Positions 40,767 to 49,181 of a DNA stretch of 64,000 nt are shown one piece after another (position 1 is the stretch's first letter; the number at the start of each line of letters is the position of its first letter). This DNA is from Clostridia bacterium (lineage in GTDB: Bacteria > Bacillota > Clostridia > Oscillospirales > Acutalibacteraceae): the NCBI GenBank assembly GCA_017432485.1, contig JAFRJB010000105.1:1-64000 (forward strand). Direction: 5' to 3'. A program made the translations under genes and the position numbers. The notes below the pieces were generated by a model that saw only the letters and a list, made by a program, of their open reading frames with translations, searched no databases and was not told the origin of the DNA.

Positions 40767-41999
40767 ATGAAAATTGCTGTTGCCGGAACGGGCTATGTCG
40801 GCTTGTCGATAGCTACGTTAATCGCACAAAACCATGAAGTGGTGGCAGTGGATATTATTGAAGAAAAGGTCAATTTCATTAATCAAAGAATTTCACCCAT
40901 TCAGGATGAATACATTGAAAAGTTTTTTGCCGAGAAAGCGCTCAACTTAGTGGCAACTTTAGATGCCGAGACGGCTTATAAAGGTGCAGATTTTGTTGTC
41001 ATTGCGGCGCCGACGAACTATGACAGCCAGAAAAACTTTTTTGATACATCGGCAGTAGAAGCGGTTATTGAAACTGTAATGGAGTATAACCCGGAAGCCT
41101 ATATGGTGATTAAATCCACCATCCCGGTAGGATATACCGCTTCTGTCCGAGAAAAATACGCTACCGATAAAATTCTTTTCAGCCCGGAGTTTTTAAGGGA
41201 AACGAAAGCGTTGTATGACAATTTATACCCCTCCCGCATTATTGTGGGCACCGACACGGCAGATGAAAAGCAGTTACAGGCGGCAAAGGATTTTGCGGCG
41301 CTGCTTGTTGAGGGCGCCGAAAAGAAAGATATCCCTGTTCTGACAATGGGCTTTACCGAGGCGGAGGCAGTCAAACTCTTTGCCAACACCTACTTGGCGT
41401 TGCGCGTGTCTTACTTTAATGAACTCGACACCTATGCGGAAATGCGGGGCATTGATGCCGCCAGCGTGATTCGGGGCATTTGCTTAGACCCGCGTATCGG
41501 CGACCATTACAACAACCCCAGCTTCGGCTACGGCGGCTATTGCCTGCCCAAGGACACCAAGCAGTTGCTCGCCAATTACGACGATGTGCCGCAGAATATG
41601 ATTAGCGCTATTGTGCAAAGCAACAGCACAAGAAAAGACTTTATTGCCCAAAGAGTGCTCGAAAAAGCGGGCGCGTATGGGCAAAGCAGTGAGTATGATG
41701 CGCAAAAGGAAAAGGATATTACGGTCGGTGTCTATCGCCTGACCATGAAATCCAATTCCGACAATTTCCGCCAAAGTTCGATTCAAGGCATTATGAAGCG
41801 CATCAAGGCAAAGGGCGTGAAGGTCATTGTGTATGAACCGACCTTACAAGATGGTACTACGTTTTTCGGCAGCCGCGTTGTCAATGATTTAAAAGCATTT
41901 AAAGAACAGTGCACAGTCATTATCGCCAACCGATATGACAGTTGCCTGGATGATGTCAAAGACAAAGTCTACACAAGAGACTTGTTTTATAGAGACTAA
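40767..41999 (+). CDS. ugd: UDP-glucose 6-dehydrogenase
   Basis: 410 residues, the size of the short bacterial UDP-glucose dehydrogenases. It begins [20 protein letters not shown] with the NAD-binding GxGYVG, and has [20 protein letters not shown] (about 74-93), KSTIPVGYT (about 114), [19 protein letters not shown] (about 134-152) and the catalytic cysteine in [15 protein letters not shown] (about Cys258). It oxidises UDP-glucose to UDP-glucuronate with two NAD+. AAGGAGG stands before the ATG. It feeds the epimerase immediately upstream. Confidence 0.95.
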   Translation: MKIAVAGTGYVGLSIATLIAQNHEVVAVDIIEEKVNFINQRISPIQDEYIEKFFAEKALNLVATLDAETAYKGADFVVIAAPTNYDSQKNFFDTSAVEAVIETVMEYNPEAYMVIKSTIPVGYTASVREKYATDKILFSPEFLRETKALYDNLYPSRIIVGTDTADEKQLQAAKDFAALLVEGAEKKDIPVLTMGFTEAEAVKLFANTYLALRVSYFNELDTYAEMRGIDAASVIRGICLDPRIGDHYNNPSFGYGGYCLPKDTKQLLANYDDVPQNMISAIVQSNSTRKDFIAQRVLEKAGAYGQSSEYDAQKEKDITVGVYRLTMKSNSDNFRQSSIQGIMKRIKAKGVKVIVYEPTLQDGTTFFGSRVVNDLKAFKEQCTVIIANRYDSCLDDVKDKVYTRDLFYRD

Positions 42000-42002
42000 T
42001 TT

Positions 42003-42190
42003 TAAGAATTTTGAATTAGGAATTTTGGATTTTGAATTGAGGAAGGGCTCTGCCCTTACCCGATTTAAAGAGTTTTAAAGCAGGTGTTCAAGGTGGGATG
42101 CTGCACTCGTTCTCATCGTTCTATTAAAATGCGAAACGCAGTTTCGCCACAATCATTCAACATTCAACATTCAAAATTCAACATTTTTTA
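42003..42190. repeat. Gene-less derivative of IVP cassette 2
   Basis: The left end has tandem gaattttg-type units and the block aagggctctgcccttacc; positions 42030-42066 nearly equal 21877-21913. The right end (42156-42186) carries tandem attcaacattcaacattcaa units as at 22443-22480. Between them are about 80 bp with an aacgcagtttcgcc-type stem and no ORF. It lies in the gap between ugd and rmlB. Confidence 0.75.
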
Positions 42191-42207
42191 AAACCGGAGG
42201 TATCATT

Positions 42208-43227
42208 ATGACTATCATCGTAACCGGCGGTGCCGGATTTATCGGTTCCAACTTCATTTTTCACATGTTGAAGACATATCCTGATTATCGGATTATTTGC
42301 TTAGACAAGCTGACTTATGCCGGCAATCTTTCCACGCTGGAATCGGTGATGAACAATCCGAACTTCCGCTTTGTCAAAGCCGATATTTGCGATAAAGAGG
42401 CAGTAGAAACACTCTTTGAAGAAGAAAAGCCGGATATCGTGGTCAATTTTGCGGCAGAATCTCATGTGGACCGCTCGATTGAAGACCCCGGTATTTTCTT
42501 AAAAACCAACATTTTGGGCACGCAAGTGCTTATGGACGCCTGCCGCAAGTATGGCATTACACGCTACCATCAGGTTTCAACCGATGAAGTTTACGGCGAT
42601 TTGCCGCTTGACAGACCGGATTTGCTTTTCACCGAAGAAACGCCGATTCACACCTCTTCTCCCTATTCGTCTTCCAAGGCGGGTGCGGATTTGCTGGTGT
42701 TGGCGTATTACCGCACCTACGGTTTACCGGTGAGTATCAGCCGCTGTTCCAATAACTATGGTCCTTACCATTTTCCGGAGAAACTGATTCCTTTGATGAT
42801 TGCCAATGCGCTGGCGGACAAGCCATTGCCGGTATACGGTGAAGGTTTAAATGTGCGCGACTGGCTCTATGTGGAAGACCACTGCAAGGCGATTGATTTG
42901 ATTATTCACAAGGGCAGAGTCGGTGAGGTCTACAATATCGGCGGGCATAATGAGATGCGCAATATTGATATTGTCAAACTCATCTGTAAAGAGCTTGGTA
43001 AAAGTGAAGATTTAATCACCTATGTCACCGACCGCAAAGGGCACGATATGCGCTATGCGATTGACCCGACCAAGATTCACAACGAGCTCGGTTGGTTGCC
43101 CGAAACAAAATTTGAAGACGGCATTAAAAAGACAATTCAGTGGTATTTAGATAATAAGCCTTGGTGGGAAAATATTATTTCCGGTGAGTACCAAAACTAT
43201 TATGAAAAGATGTACGGTAATCGTTAA
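42208..43227 (+). CDS. rmlB: dTDP-glucose 4,6-dehydratase
   Basis: 339 residues with the full RmlB pattern: IVTGGAGFIGSNFIFHML (3-20), LDKLTYAGNLSTLESV (about 32-47), NFAAESHVDRSIEDPGIFLK (about 80-99), the catalytic STDEVYGDL (about 123-131; Asp-Glu pair), YSSSKAGADLLV (about 152) and RCSNNYGPYHFPEKLIP (about 180). It makes dTDP-4-keto-6-deoxy-glucose, precursor of rhamnose and amino-deoxy sugars. CCGGAGG precedes the ATG. The product may feed the DegT aminotransferase, because no rhamnose-specific epimerase or reductase is nearby. Confidence 0.95.
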   Translation: MTIIVTGGAGFIGSNFIFHMLKTYPDYRIICLDKLTYAGNLSTLESVMNNPNFRFVKADICDKEAVETLFEEEKPDIVVNFAAESHVDRSIEDPGIFLKTNILGTQVLMDACRKYGITRYHQVSTDEVYGDLPLDRPDLLFTEETPIHTSSPYSSSKAGADLLVLAYYRTYGLPVSISRCSNNYGPYHFPEKLIPLMIANALADKPLPVYGEGLNVRDWLYVEDHCKAIDLIIHKGRVGEVYNIGGHNEMRNIDIVKLICKELGKSEDLITYVTDRKGHDMRYAIDPTKIHNELGWLPETKFEDGIKKTIQWYLDNKPWWENIISGEYQNYYEKMYGNR

Positions 43228-43335
43228 GCAACTCAAAAAGCTTGATGGCAATGAACTCGGCTGAGAACGATCTCTTGTTGCTCCATTACAACCTGCCACA
43301 TTTAATTTTTAACAGAACAGAGGAGACCTTCATTA

Positions 43336-43923
43336 ATGGCTTTTTTTCAACATTTAAGACTGTTGGCACATCAACTGTTGAACATTCTTTATAAAGCATT
43401 TTATATGTATTCTTGGGATTACTGGACATTGGCAATTATGATTTTTGTCATTTCACTCGGCTTTGTATTGATGAAACACTATATGAAGCGCAACAAAAAA
43501 GCGTTTCAAATTATTGTCATAACTGCATTTTTTATTTACCTTGCCATGGTAATCTATTCGGCAATACTCAATCGAGATATTGACTCGAATTCTTTTGGGG
43601 TGAGTATCATACCGTTTCGCTCCTACAAAATGATAGCGGATGGCAACAGCGATAAAACTCGCGAAGTGATTATGAATATTGCTTTTTTCTATCCGATAGG
43701 CTTTTTATATTGTTTAATCGACACAAAAAAAATCAATCACAAAAAATGGCCGATTATTCCCATGAGCGCAGCACTGAGTTTGTTAATTGAAATAATTCAG
43801 TTTGTATTTAAACTGGGCTATGTGGAAACGGATGACATTATTCATAATACATTGGGCTGTATATTAGGTATTCTCGGCTACATTCTTTTGGATTATATGA
43901 CATTCAATGAGAGAGATTTTTAG
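43336..43923 (+). CDS. VanZ-family membrane protein
   Basis: 195 residues with about five membrane helices and VanZ-like features: SIIPFRSYKMI (about 91), REVIMNIAFFYPIGFLYCLI (about 109-128), SLLIEIIQFVFKLGYVETDD (about 147-166) and IHNTLGCILGILGYILLDYM (split as IHNTLGCILG and ILGYILLDYM, about 168-187). VanZ proteins modulate resistance to teicoplanin-type antibiotics in some contexts and are common in polysaccharide loci, but their biochemical role is not known. GAGGAG lies about 10 bp upstream of the ATG. Confidence 0.85.
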   Translation: MAFFQHLRLLAHQLLNILYKAFYMYSWDYWTLAIMIFVISLGFVLMKHYMKRNKKAFQIIVITAFFIYLAMVIYSAILNRDIDSNSFGVSIIPFRSYKMIADGNSDKTREVIMNIAFFYPIGFLYCLIDTKKINHKKWPIIPMSAALSLLIEIIQFVFKLGYVETDDIIHNTLGCILGILGYILLDYMTFNERDF

Positions 43924-44044
43924 ATGTGTAGAAATAAAATGCAGAATGAAAAAGTGTATTATAAAAAAACGACAAAAACACTCATTTCTGTTTTATAATT
44001 CCAAATTTGTAATGACAGCAACGTAATATAAAGGCAAATAAGGC

Positions 44045-45175
44045 ATGAAAACTCTTTATAATGATGTGCTGTACCTGCTTGCTTGTGCGGCAAATGGGGA
44101 AAAGGCAGACAAAAACAGAATAGAAGCGATGGATTTGGATGCTCTTTACACCCTTTGTAAAGAGCATAAAATCACTGCGCTCATTTCTTCTGTTTTGGCT
44201 GAGCATATCAAGACAGATCCGGAACAGTATGCCAAGTGGCAGCAGGAACAGATGAAAGCACTGTACCGCGATCTGAACTTTGCCGCCGAAAGAGCGAAAA
44301 TTCTTGCCTATTTGGAAAAAACCGGCATTTGGCACATGCCATTAAAAGGCATTGTATTAAAAGACTATTACCCAAAACCGGAACTGCGCGAGTTTGCCGA
44401 TAATGATATTCTTTTTGATGAAAATTTTGCCGAACAGGTGGAGCAGTATATGCTGGGGGAAGGCTATCAAAGAAAGCAAAGCGACTCGGGGCATGTGATG
44501 GAATATGAGAAAGAACCGTGTTTCAACTTTGAAATGCATCGCTCTCTATACCATAGCAACAACCCGGCATTTTACAACTATTATAAAGACGTCAAAAACA
44601 GACTGCTCAAAGATGATAAAAATCAATACGGCTATCATTTTTCTGATGAGGATTTTTATGTCTTTATGGTATCTCATATTTATCGCCATTACCGTGATAA
44701 CGGAGTAGGTATTCGTAATTTATTGGATATTTATATCTACAACAAGGCCTTGGCAGATGGTTTGAATTATGTATATATAGAAGCCGAACTGGACAAAATG
44801 GAATCTGCCGCATTTGAAAAACAGATGCGACAATTAGCGCAAACAGCGTTCGGCAGTGACATGCCGGCTTTTGATGCGCAACAGGAGCAGGTATTACAGT
44901 ACTATTTTGCTTCGGGCGCTTTCGGTTCGCTCAAAACGATGATGAGTAATAAAATGAAGAAGACAATCGGGCAAACCGATTTTTCAGCCAAAGGCAGAAG
45001 AAAGTATTGGTTTAAACGATTGTTTGATTTAGAAACGTATAAGCACGATTATCCGCGGGCATATAAAACCGGCATTGCTATCCCCTTTCTGATTTTTTAC
45101 AGATGTCTGCGTGGCTTAACAAAAGCCGGTAGGCTCAAAGCCGAAAACGAACGATTAAAACAAATGGAACAATAA
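44045..45175 (+). CDS. Nucleotidyltransferase-fold protein (NTP_transf_5 family)
   Basis: 376 residues of the uncharacterised nucleotidyltransferase family PF14907. The family region is MPLKGIVLKDYYPKPELREFADNDILFDENFAEQVEQYML (seen in pieces: MPLKGIVLKDYYPKPELR, FADNDILFDENFAEQV, about 99-139). The FADNDILF segment is the place of the nucleotidyl-transfer acidic residues. It is followed by EKEPCFNFEMHRSLY and YFYVFMVSHIYRHY-like helices (FYVFMVSHIYRHY, about 205). Function is unknown. A paralogue follows 1 bp downstream. The gap before it (43924-44044) contains a gtagaaataaaatgcagaatg-like remnant of the IVP-type repeat. Confidence 0.8.
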   Translation: MKTLYNDVLYLLACAANGEKADKNRIEAMDLDALYTLCKEHKITALISSVLAEHIKTDPEQYAKWQQEQMKALYRDLNFAAERAKILAYLEKTGIWHMPLKGIVLKDYYPKPELREFADNDILFDENFAEQVEQYMLGEGYQRKQSDSGHVMEYEKEPCFNFEMHRSLYHSNNPAFYNYYKDVKNRLLKDDKNQYGYHFSDEDFYVFMVSHIYRHYRDNGVGIRNLLDIYIYNKALADGLNYVYIEAELDKMESAAFEKQMRQLAQTAFGSDMPAFDAQQEQVLQYYFASGAFGSLKTMMSNKMKKTIGQTDFSAKGRRKYWFKRLFDLETYKHDYPRAYKTGIAIPFLIFYRCLRGLTKAGRLKAENERLKQMEQ

Positions 45176-45176
45176 T

Positions 45177-46352
45177 ATGCAAGAACTAAGTGCAACACAA
45201 ACAGCGCTTTTGAAATTGCTTTCCAAAGCGCTGTTTGAAACAGAAGTGAATATTCTCTGCTCCGACTGGAAGGCGTTGTATCGGGAAGCCAATGTGCATA
45301 AGGTATTCCCTTTGGTTTTTTCTGTTTCCAAAGCCTATGTGGCAGATGAAGTGCTGCTGCAAAAGGCAGAAAAGCTGGCGCGCCACAGTTTGGCAACCAC
45401 AGTCAGCCTTAATTATGCCCATGCCGAGCTGCACCGCCTGATGCAAAAAGAGAACATCCCTTATGTCACTTTTAAAGGATTGGCATCTTCTCTGTATTAC
45501 CCGCAGCCGGAACTGCGCAATGCGGGCGATGTGGATTTTTATGTGCATCCTGCCGATTTTGCGCACTGTGAGGCAGTACTGCAAAGAGAGGGGTTTACTT
45601 GTTCGGAGCATGAGGGAAAACATGCTGCCTATCAAAAAGACGGCATAGTTTTAGAATTGCACCGCAGTCTTAACGGCATTCCCGAAAATGCTTTAGGGGA
45701 ACAAATGAAGCAAGATGTCTTCGGCGATTTGATTGAAAACGCCGAGACAGTGGATATCGGGCAAGGCAAGGTAAACATCCCGGACACTTTTCATCATGGA
45801 ATGATCTTGCTGCTGCATACGCTCTCTCATATGACAACAGAAGGTATCGGTCTGCGGCATTTGTGCGATTGGGCAGTGTTTGAGAGCTCTTTGACAAATG
45901 AAGAGTTTTTAGCTCTGTTTGAAAAACGCTTAAAGGAATATGGTTTGTGGCGGTTTGCGCAGTTACTGAGTCTGTGCGTAAACCGGTATTTGCAGGCACC
46001 CATTAGGGCGTGGCATGGAGAGGTTGATTCGGTATTGCTCGAAAAAATGGTGTGTGATTTGTTTGCGGCGGGCAATTTCGGATTGAAAGATACTTCGCGC
46101 CGTCAACAGATTAAATTTATTGTAGATCGAGGAGACAAAACGGTTAGAAATGTATCAGCATCACAACAAATCAGGCAGGTGTTGAAAAAGAAAGCCGAGA
46201 TCGAGAAAAAATCGAAAACAGCAATCATCATAGAATATATAAACAATGTAATCAAAGGTAAGCGCCGCATAGATACCAGGAAGACTTTGGAAACTGCGGC
46301 GGAGCGCAAAGCGCTTTACAGTGAATTTCATTTGTACGAACCGGAAGAATAA
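45177..46352 (+). CDS. Nucleotidyltransferase-fold protein (NTP_transf_5 family), paralogue
   Basis: 391 residues of the same PF14907 family as 44045-45175. It has YVTFKGLASSLYYPQPELRN (about 95-114) and AGDVDFYVHPADFAHCEAVL (about 115-134), where GDVDFYV carries the canonical two aspartates of nucleotidyltransferases, then VLELHRSLNG (about 158). The C-terminal part is basic and coiled (KKKAEIEKKSKTAIIIEYI, about 337). It is the last gene of the polysaccharide locus, and a terminator follows within 40 bp. A tandem pair with one canonical and one altered acidic motif suggests divided roles. Confidence 0.8.
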   Translation: MQELSATQTALLKLLSKALFETEVNILCSDWKALYREANVHKVFPLVFSVSKAYVADEVLLQKAEKLARHSLATTVSLNYAHAELHRLMQKENIPYVTFKGLASSLYYPQPELRNAGDVDFYVHPADFAHCEAVLQREGFTCSEHEGKHAAYQKDGIVLELHRSLNGIPENALGEQMKQDVFGDLIENAETVDIGQGKVNIPDTFHHGMILLLHTLSHMTTEGIGLRHLCDWAVFESSLTNEEFLALFEKRLKEYGLWRFAQLLSLCVNRYLQAPIRAWHGEVDSVLLEKMVCDLFAAGNFGLKDTSRRQQIKFIVDRGDKTVRNVSASQQIRQVLKKKAEIEKKSKTAIIIEYINNVIKGKRRIDTRKTLETAAERKALYSEFHLYEPEE

Positions 46353-46384
46353 AAAACCGACTTGAAATTTTCAAGTCGGTTTTC
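46353..46384. terminator. Bidirectional terminator between the polysaccharide locus and cobA
   Basis: The stem aaccgacttga / tcaagtcggtt has a 10-bp-plus core with A-run before and T-run after, so it can act on both strands. It lies between convergent genes 45177-46352 (+) and 46386-46898 (-). Confidence 0.9.
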
Positions 46385-46385
46385 A

Positions 46386-46898
46386 TTAAAACTCCACACC
46401 CTCGCGGGCGACGCAGCCCTCATCAAACGGGTGTTTGATACAGCGCATTTCGGTGATATAGTCGGCGCGCTTGCGCAGTTTCAGCGAGGGGTTTCTGCCG
46501 GTGAGCACCACCTCGGTATCCTCGCGGTTGTCGAGGTAGTAGAAAAGCAGTTGTTCATCCAAAATGCCGTAATCAATCAAGTCCAGCACTTCGTCGAGTA
46601 CCAGCAAATCACACTCCGTATCACAGGCTCTGGCAAAGAGCTGTGTTTCGATCATTTTGCAGGTCTTTTTTTCTTTTTCGCTCATGAGCTGAATAAACTT
46701 GAGCGGCTCGGCGTAGTACATCACTTTGCAGTTTTTAAAGCTTTTTAAAGGCTTAATTTCACTGCTGGCGCCATCTTTAAGGAACTGGCAGAAGCACACT
46801 TTTTTGCCGGCGCCGAGCATGCGGATTGCCAAGCCGATGGCGGCAGTGGTTTTGCCCTTGCCGTTGCCGTGGTAAATATGCACTTTTGCATCTTCCAT
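46386..46898 (-). CDS. cobA: Cob(I)yrinic acid a,c-diamide adenosyltransferase
   Basis: 170 residues of the CobA/CobO/BtuR corrinoid adenosyltransferase family: P-loop IYHGNGKGKTTAAIG (8-22), FCQFLKDGASSEIKPL (about 36-51), LLVLDEVLDLIDYGIL (about 98-113) and VLTGRNPSLKLRKRADYITE (about 130-149). It transfers the adenosyl group of ATP to cobalt in corrinoids. A GTG three codons upstream is possible, but AAAGAGG is 8 nt before the ATG at 46898, which was chosen. It stands alone with no neighbouring cobalamin genes. Confidence 0.93.
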   Translation of the reverse strand: MEDAKVHIYHGNGKGKTTAAIGLAIRMLGAGKKVCFCQFLKDGASSEIKPLKSFKNCKVMYYAEPLKFIQLMSEKEKKTCKMIETQLFARACDTECDLLVLDEVLDLIDYGILDEQLLFYYLDNREDTEVVLTGRNPSLKLRKRADYITEMRCIKHPFDEGCVAREGVEF

Positions 46899-46997
46899 AT
46901 GCGTCACCTCTTTAAAGAGAGTGTAGCATATTCGGTGAGAGATTGCAATTCTTTATTCCATATGTAATTAATATAATAAATTGTCACCGCATTTGCA

Positions 46998-47026
46998 TTG
47001 ACTTTTTTTGTATTATTGTATACAAT
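46998..47026 (+). promoter_or_regulatory. Promoter of the citrate-branch operon (TTGACT-N17-TACAAT)
   Basis: TTGACT (46998-47003), 17-bp spacer and TACAAT (47021-47026). The -10 hexamer lies inside the perfect 12-bp palindrome 47015-47026, so a bound regulator would block polymerase. Confidence 0.78.
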
Positions 47027-47033
47027 TATACAA
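47015..47033. promoter_or_regulatory. Putative GntR-family operator (attgtatacaat)
   Basis: A perfect palindrome attgtatacaat is followed by a half-like repeat ttatacaa. The TTGTATACAA core fits the GT-(N)-AC-centred palindromes bound by FCD-type GntR regulators. Such a regulator is encoded in the same operon at 48546-49178, so autoregulation is likely. Confidence 0.6.
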
Positions 47034-47119
47034 TATAAAGAGCCGCAAGGCTGCTTGCGGAGAATTTCCCGAAACCCCGTGCACATTAGGTGCAGTAAAG
47101 AATACTCGGAGGTGAAAAA

Positions 47120-48496
47120 ATGGTTGAATTATCTCCAAAAACGAATTTATTAGAGCAGACATCCAATAAATTTGTGCTCGATGATGTCAAAGAGCCGAAT
47201 TTATACCGCGATGTGTTTAATTATGATGAAGTGCCGAAAATTGCCTTCAACCACCGCCGCGTGCCCTTGAGCATGCCGGAGGAAATCTGGATTACCGACA
47301 CCTCGTTTCGCGACGGGCAGCAGTCGGTCAACCCCTATACCGCCGAGCAGATTGCCGATATGTATGAGCTGATGAGCAAGCTGGGCGGCCCCTACGGCAG
47401 AATTCGGCAGACCGAATTTTTTGTCTATAGCCAAAAAGACCGCAAGGCGATTGAGCTGTGCCGCGAAAAGAACCTGCGCTTCCCGGAGATTACAACCTGG
47501 ATTCGGGCGAGCAAAAAGGATTTTCAGCTGGTTAAGGATTTGGAAATCAAAGAAACCGGTATTTTGGTTTCCTGCTCGGACTACCACATTTTCAAGAAAC
47601 TTGGTAAGACCAGGCGCGAAGCGCTCGATATGTACTTGGGCACTGTTAAAGATGCGTTTGATGCGGGGCTGGTGCCGCGCTGTCACTTGGAAGATATTAC
47701 CAGAGCGGATTTTTACGGCTTTGTGCTTCCCTTTGTGACCGCACTGCAGGAGCTTTCGAATGATGCAGGTATCCCTGTTAAAATTCGCGCGTGCGACACC
47801 ATGGGTTACGGCGTACCGTTTACGGGAACGGCGCTGCCGCGCAGTGTGCCGGGTATTATTTACGGCTTACAGCATTACACCGGTGTGCCGAGCGAAATGC
47901 TCGAGTGGCACGGGCACAACGATTTCTACAAAGCCGTTTCCAACGCTACCGCGGCGTGGCTTTACGGCGCCTGTGCCGTCAATTGCTCGCTGCTGGGTAT
48001 CGGCGAGAGAACCGGCAATGTGCCGCTGGAAGCAATGGTCATTGAGTATGCTTCGTTGCGCGGTTCGTTTGACGGTATGCGCCCCGAAGTGATTACGGAT
48101 ATTGCCGATTACTTCAAGCACGAAATCGGCTATAAAATCCCGACCTCCGCTCCCTTTATCGGCAGAGACTTTAATGTCACGCGCGCCGGTATTCATGCGG
48201 ACGGGCTCCTCAAAGACCAGGAAATTTACAATATATTTAATACCGAAAAAATTCTCGGCAGAGCCGCGAGTGTGCTCATTTCCAAAACCTCCGGCTTGGC
48301 GGGAATTGCGTATTGGATTAACGACCATTATGAGTTAACAGGTGATGCCCGGGTTGCTAAGAATGACGAACTGGTCATTACCCTTAAAGAGTGGGTCGAT
48401 GAAATGTATGAAGGCGGGCGTGTCACCATGCTGGCGGTAAAAGAAATTACCGATAAGATTGACGAGCTCGCGCCCGGAAGATTTCAAGAGCGCTAA
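47120..48496 (+). CDS. Re-citrate synthase-like protein (isopropylmalate/homocitrate synthase family)
   Basis: 458 residues of the HMGL-like/DRE-TIM metallolyase family: WITDTSFRDGQQSVNPYTAE (about 57-76) with the metal- and substrate-binding Arg-Asp, RIRQTEFFVYSQKDR (about 94), RCHLEDITRADFYGFVLPFV (about 192-211) and LEWHGHNDFYKAVSNATAAW (about 257-276), with HxH metal ligands. The family includes 2-isopropylmalate, homocitrate and the anaerobic Re-face citrate synthase. Linkage to aconitase and isocitrate dehydrogenase with no leucine gene points to Re-citrate synthase, giving citrate from oxaloacetate and acetyl-CoA. CGGAGG precedes the ATG. The leader 47041-47119 has two small hairpins of unknown role. 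Confidence 0.85.
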   Translation: MVELSPKTNLLEQTSNKFVLDDVKEPNLYRDVFNYDEVPKIAFNHRRVPLSMPEEIWITDTSFRDGQQSVNPYTAEQIADMYELMSKLGGPYGRIRQTEFFVYSQKDRKAIELCREKNLRFPEITTWIRASKKDFQLVKDLEIKETGILVSCSDYHIFKKLGKTRREALDMYLGTVKDAFDAGLVPRCHLEDITRADFYGFVLPFVTALQELSNDAGIPVKIRACDTMGYGVPFTGTALPRSVPGIIYGLQHYTGVPSEMLEWHGHNDFYKAVSNATAAWLYGACAVNCSLLGIGERTGNVPLEAMVIEYASLRGSFDGMRPEVITDIADYFKHEIGYKIPTSAPFIGRDFNVTRAGIHADGLLKDQEIYNIFNTEKILGRAASVLISKTSGLAGIAYWINDHYELTGDARVAKNDELVITLKEWVDEMYEGGRVTMLAVKEITDKIDELAPGRFQER

Positions 48497-48545
48497 GCAT
48501 TCTTGAAACAGGGTAGAGAAAACAGAGAATGGAGGTGTTGGCACC

Positions 48546-49178
48546 TTGGATAAGAGTTTTTCGCTCGCGCACCAGGTTTTTAAAATTATGGAGCAGGCGA
48601 TTATTACCGAAGAAATCCCGAGCGGTACCGAGTTGACCGAGTTGGGGCTTTCGGCAAAATACGGTGTCAGCCGCACCCCGATCAGGGAAGCGGTTGCGAT
48701 GCTTGAGCAGGAGGATTTGGTCGAAAGCACCGGCAAAAAAATCGTGGTGCTCGGTTTCTCTAAGCAGGATATTATCGATATTGTCAATGTCAGAGTGGCG
48801 ATTGAGGGCAAGGCAATGGCGCTTGCCGCGCGCAATATCGGAGATGACGGCATTAAAGAATTGGAAGACATTATCAAAATGCAGCAGTTCTATATTTCCG
48901 AGAACGACAGTGAAAAAATCAGCCAAATGGACTCCGAATTCCACTACACGATTTATAAGCACTGCGGTTCGAGAATTTACGGAAAAACGCTCACCGAGCT
49001 GCACCGCAAAATGGCGCGCTACCGCGCTCTGTCCGTAGCGAGTAAGCCGCGGGCGGTCAAAAGCGGAGAGGAGCACCAAAAAATCCTTGAAGCGATAAAA
49101 GCACATAATGAAGCACTTGCCGAAACACTCGGCACGGAGCATGCAAATAAAGCAAAACAAAGATTGCTGGAGGACTGA
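48546..49178 (+). CDS. GntR-family (FCD domain) transcriptional regulator
   Basis: 210 residues: a winged helix-turn-helix (residues 5-70, ending YGVSRTPIREAVAMLEQEDLV, seen as YGVSRTPIREAVAML and EQEDLV, about 39-59) and an all-helical FCD ligand domain with the metal-type residues spaced in RVAIEGKAMALA (about 83), DSEFHYTIYKHCG (about 129-141) and HQKILEAIKAHN (about 178). The start codon is TTG at 48546 with GGAGG about 10 nt upstream. It is embedded between the citrate synthase and aconitase genes and probably senses a pathway metabolite, acting at the palindrome 47015-47033. Confidence 0.9.
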   Translation: MDKSFSLAHQVFKIMEQAIITEEIPSGTELTELGLSAKYGVSRTPIREAVAMLEQEDLVESTGKKIVVLGFSKQDIIDIVNVRVAIEGKAMALAARNIGDDGIKELEDIIKMQQFYISENDSEKISQMDSEFHYTIYKHCGSRIYGKTLTELHRKMARYRALSVASKPRAVKSGEEHQKILEAIKAHNEALAETLGTEHANKAKQRLLED

Positions 49179-49181
49179 AAA

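Noticed and set aside
43228-43335. JUMPstart/ops-type antitermination site for the polysaccharide operon
   Set aside because: No ggcggtagcgtg-like element is found here or in the 9509-9576 leader, and no RfaH/LoaP-type gene is in the window.
47041-47119. Riboswitch in the citrate synthase leader
   Set aside because: Two small hairpins (gccgcaaggctgcttgcgg and gtgca..tgca) exist, but I recognise no known aptamer core. They may simply be leader structure.
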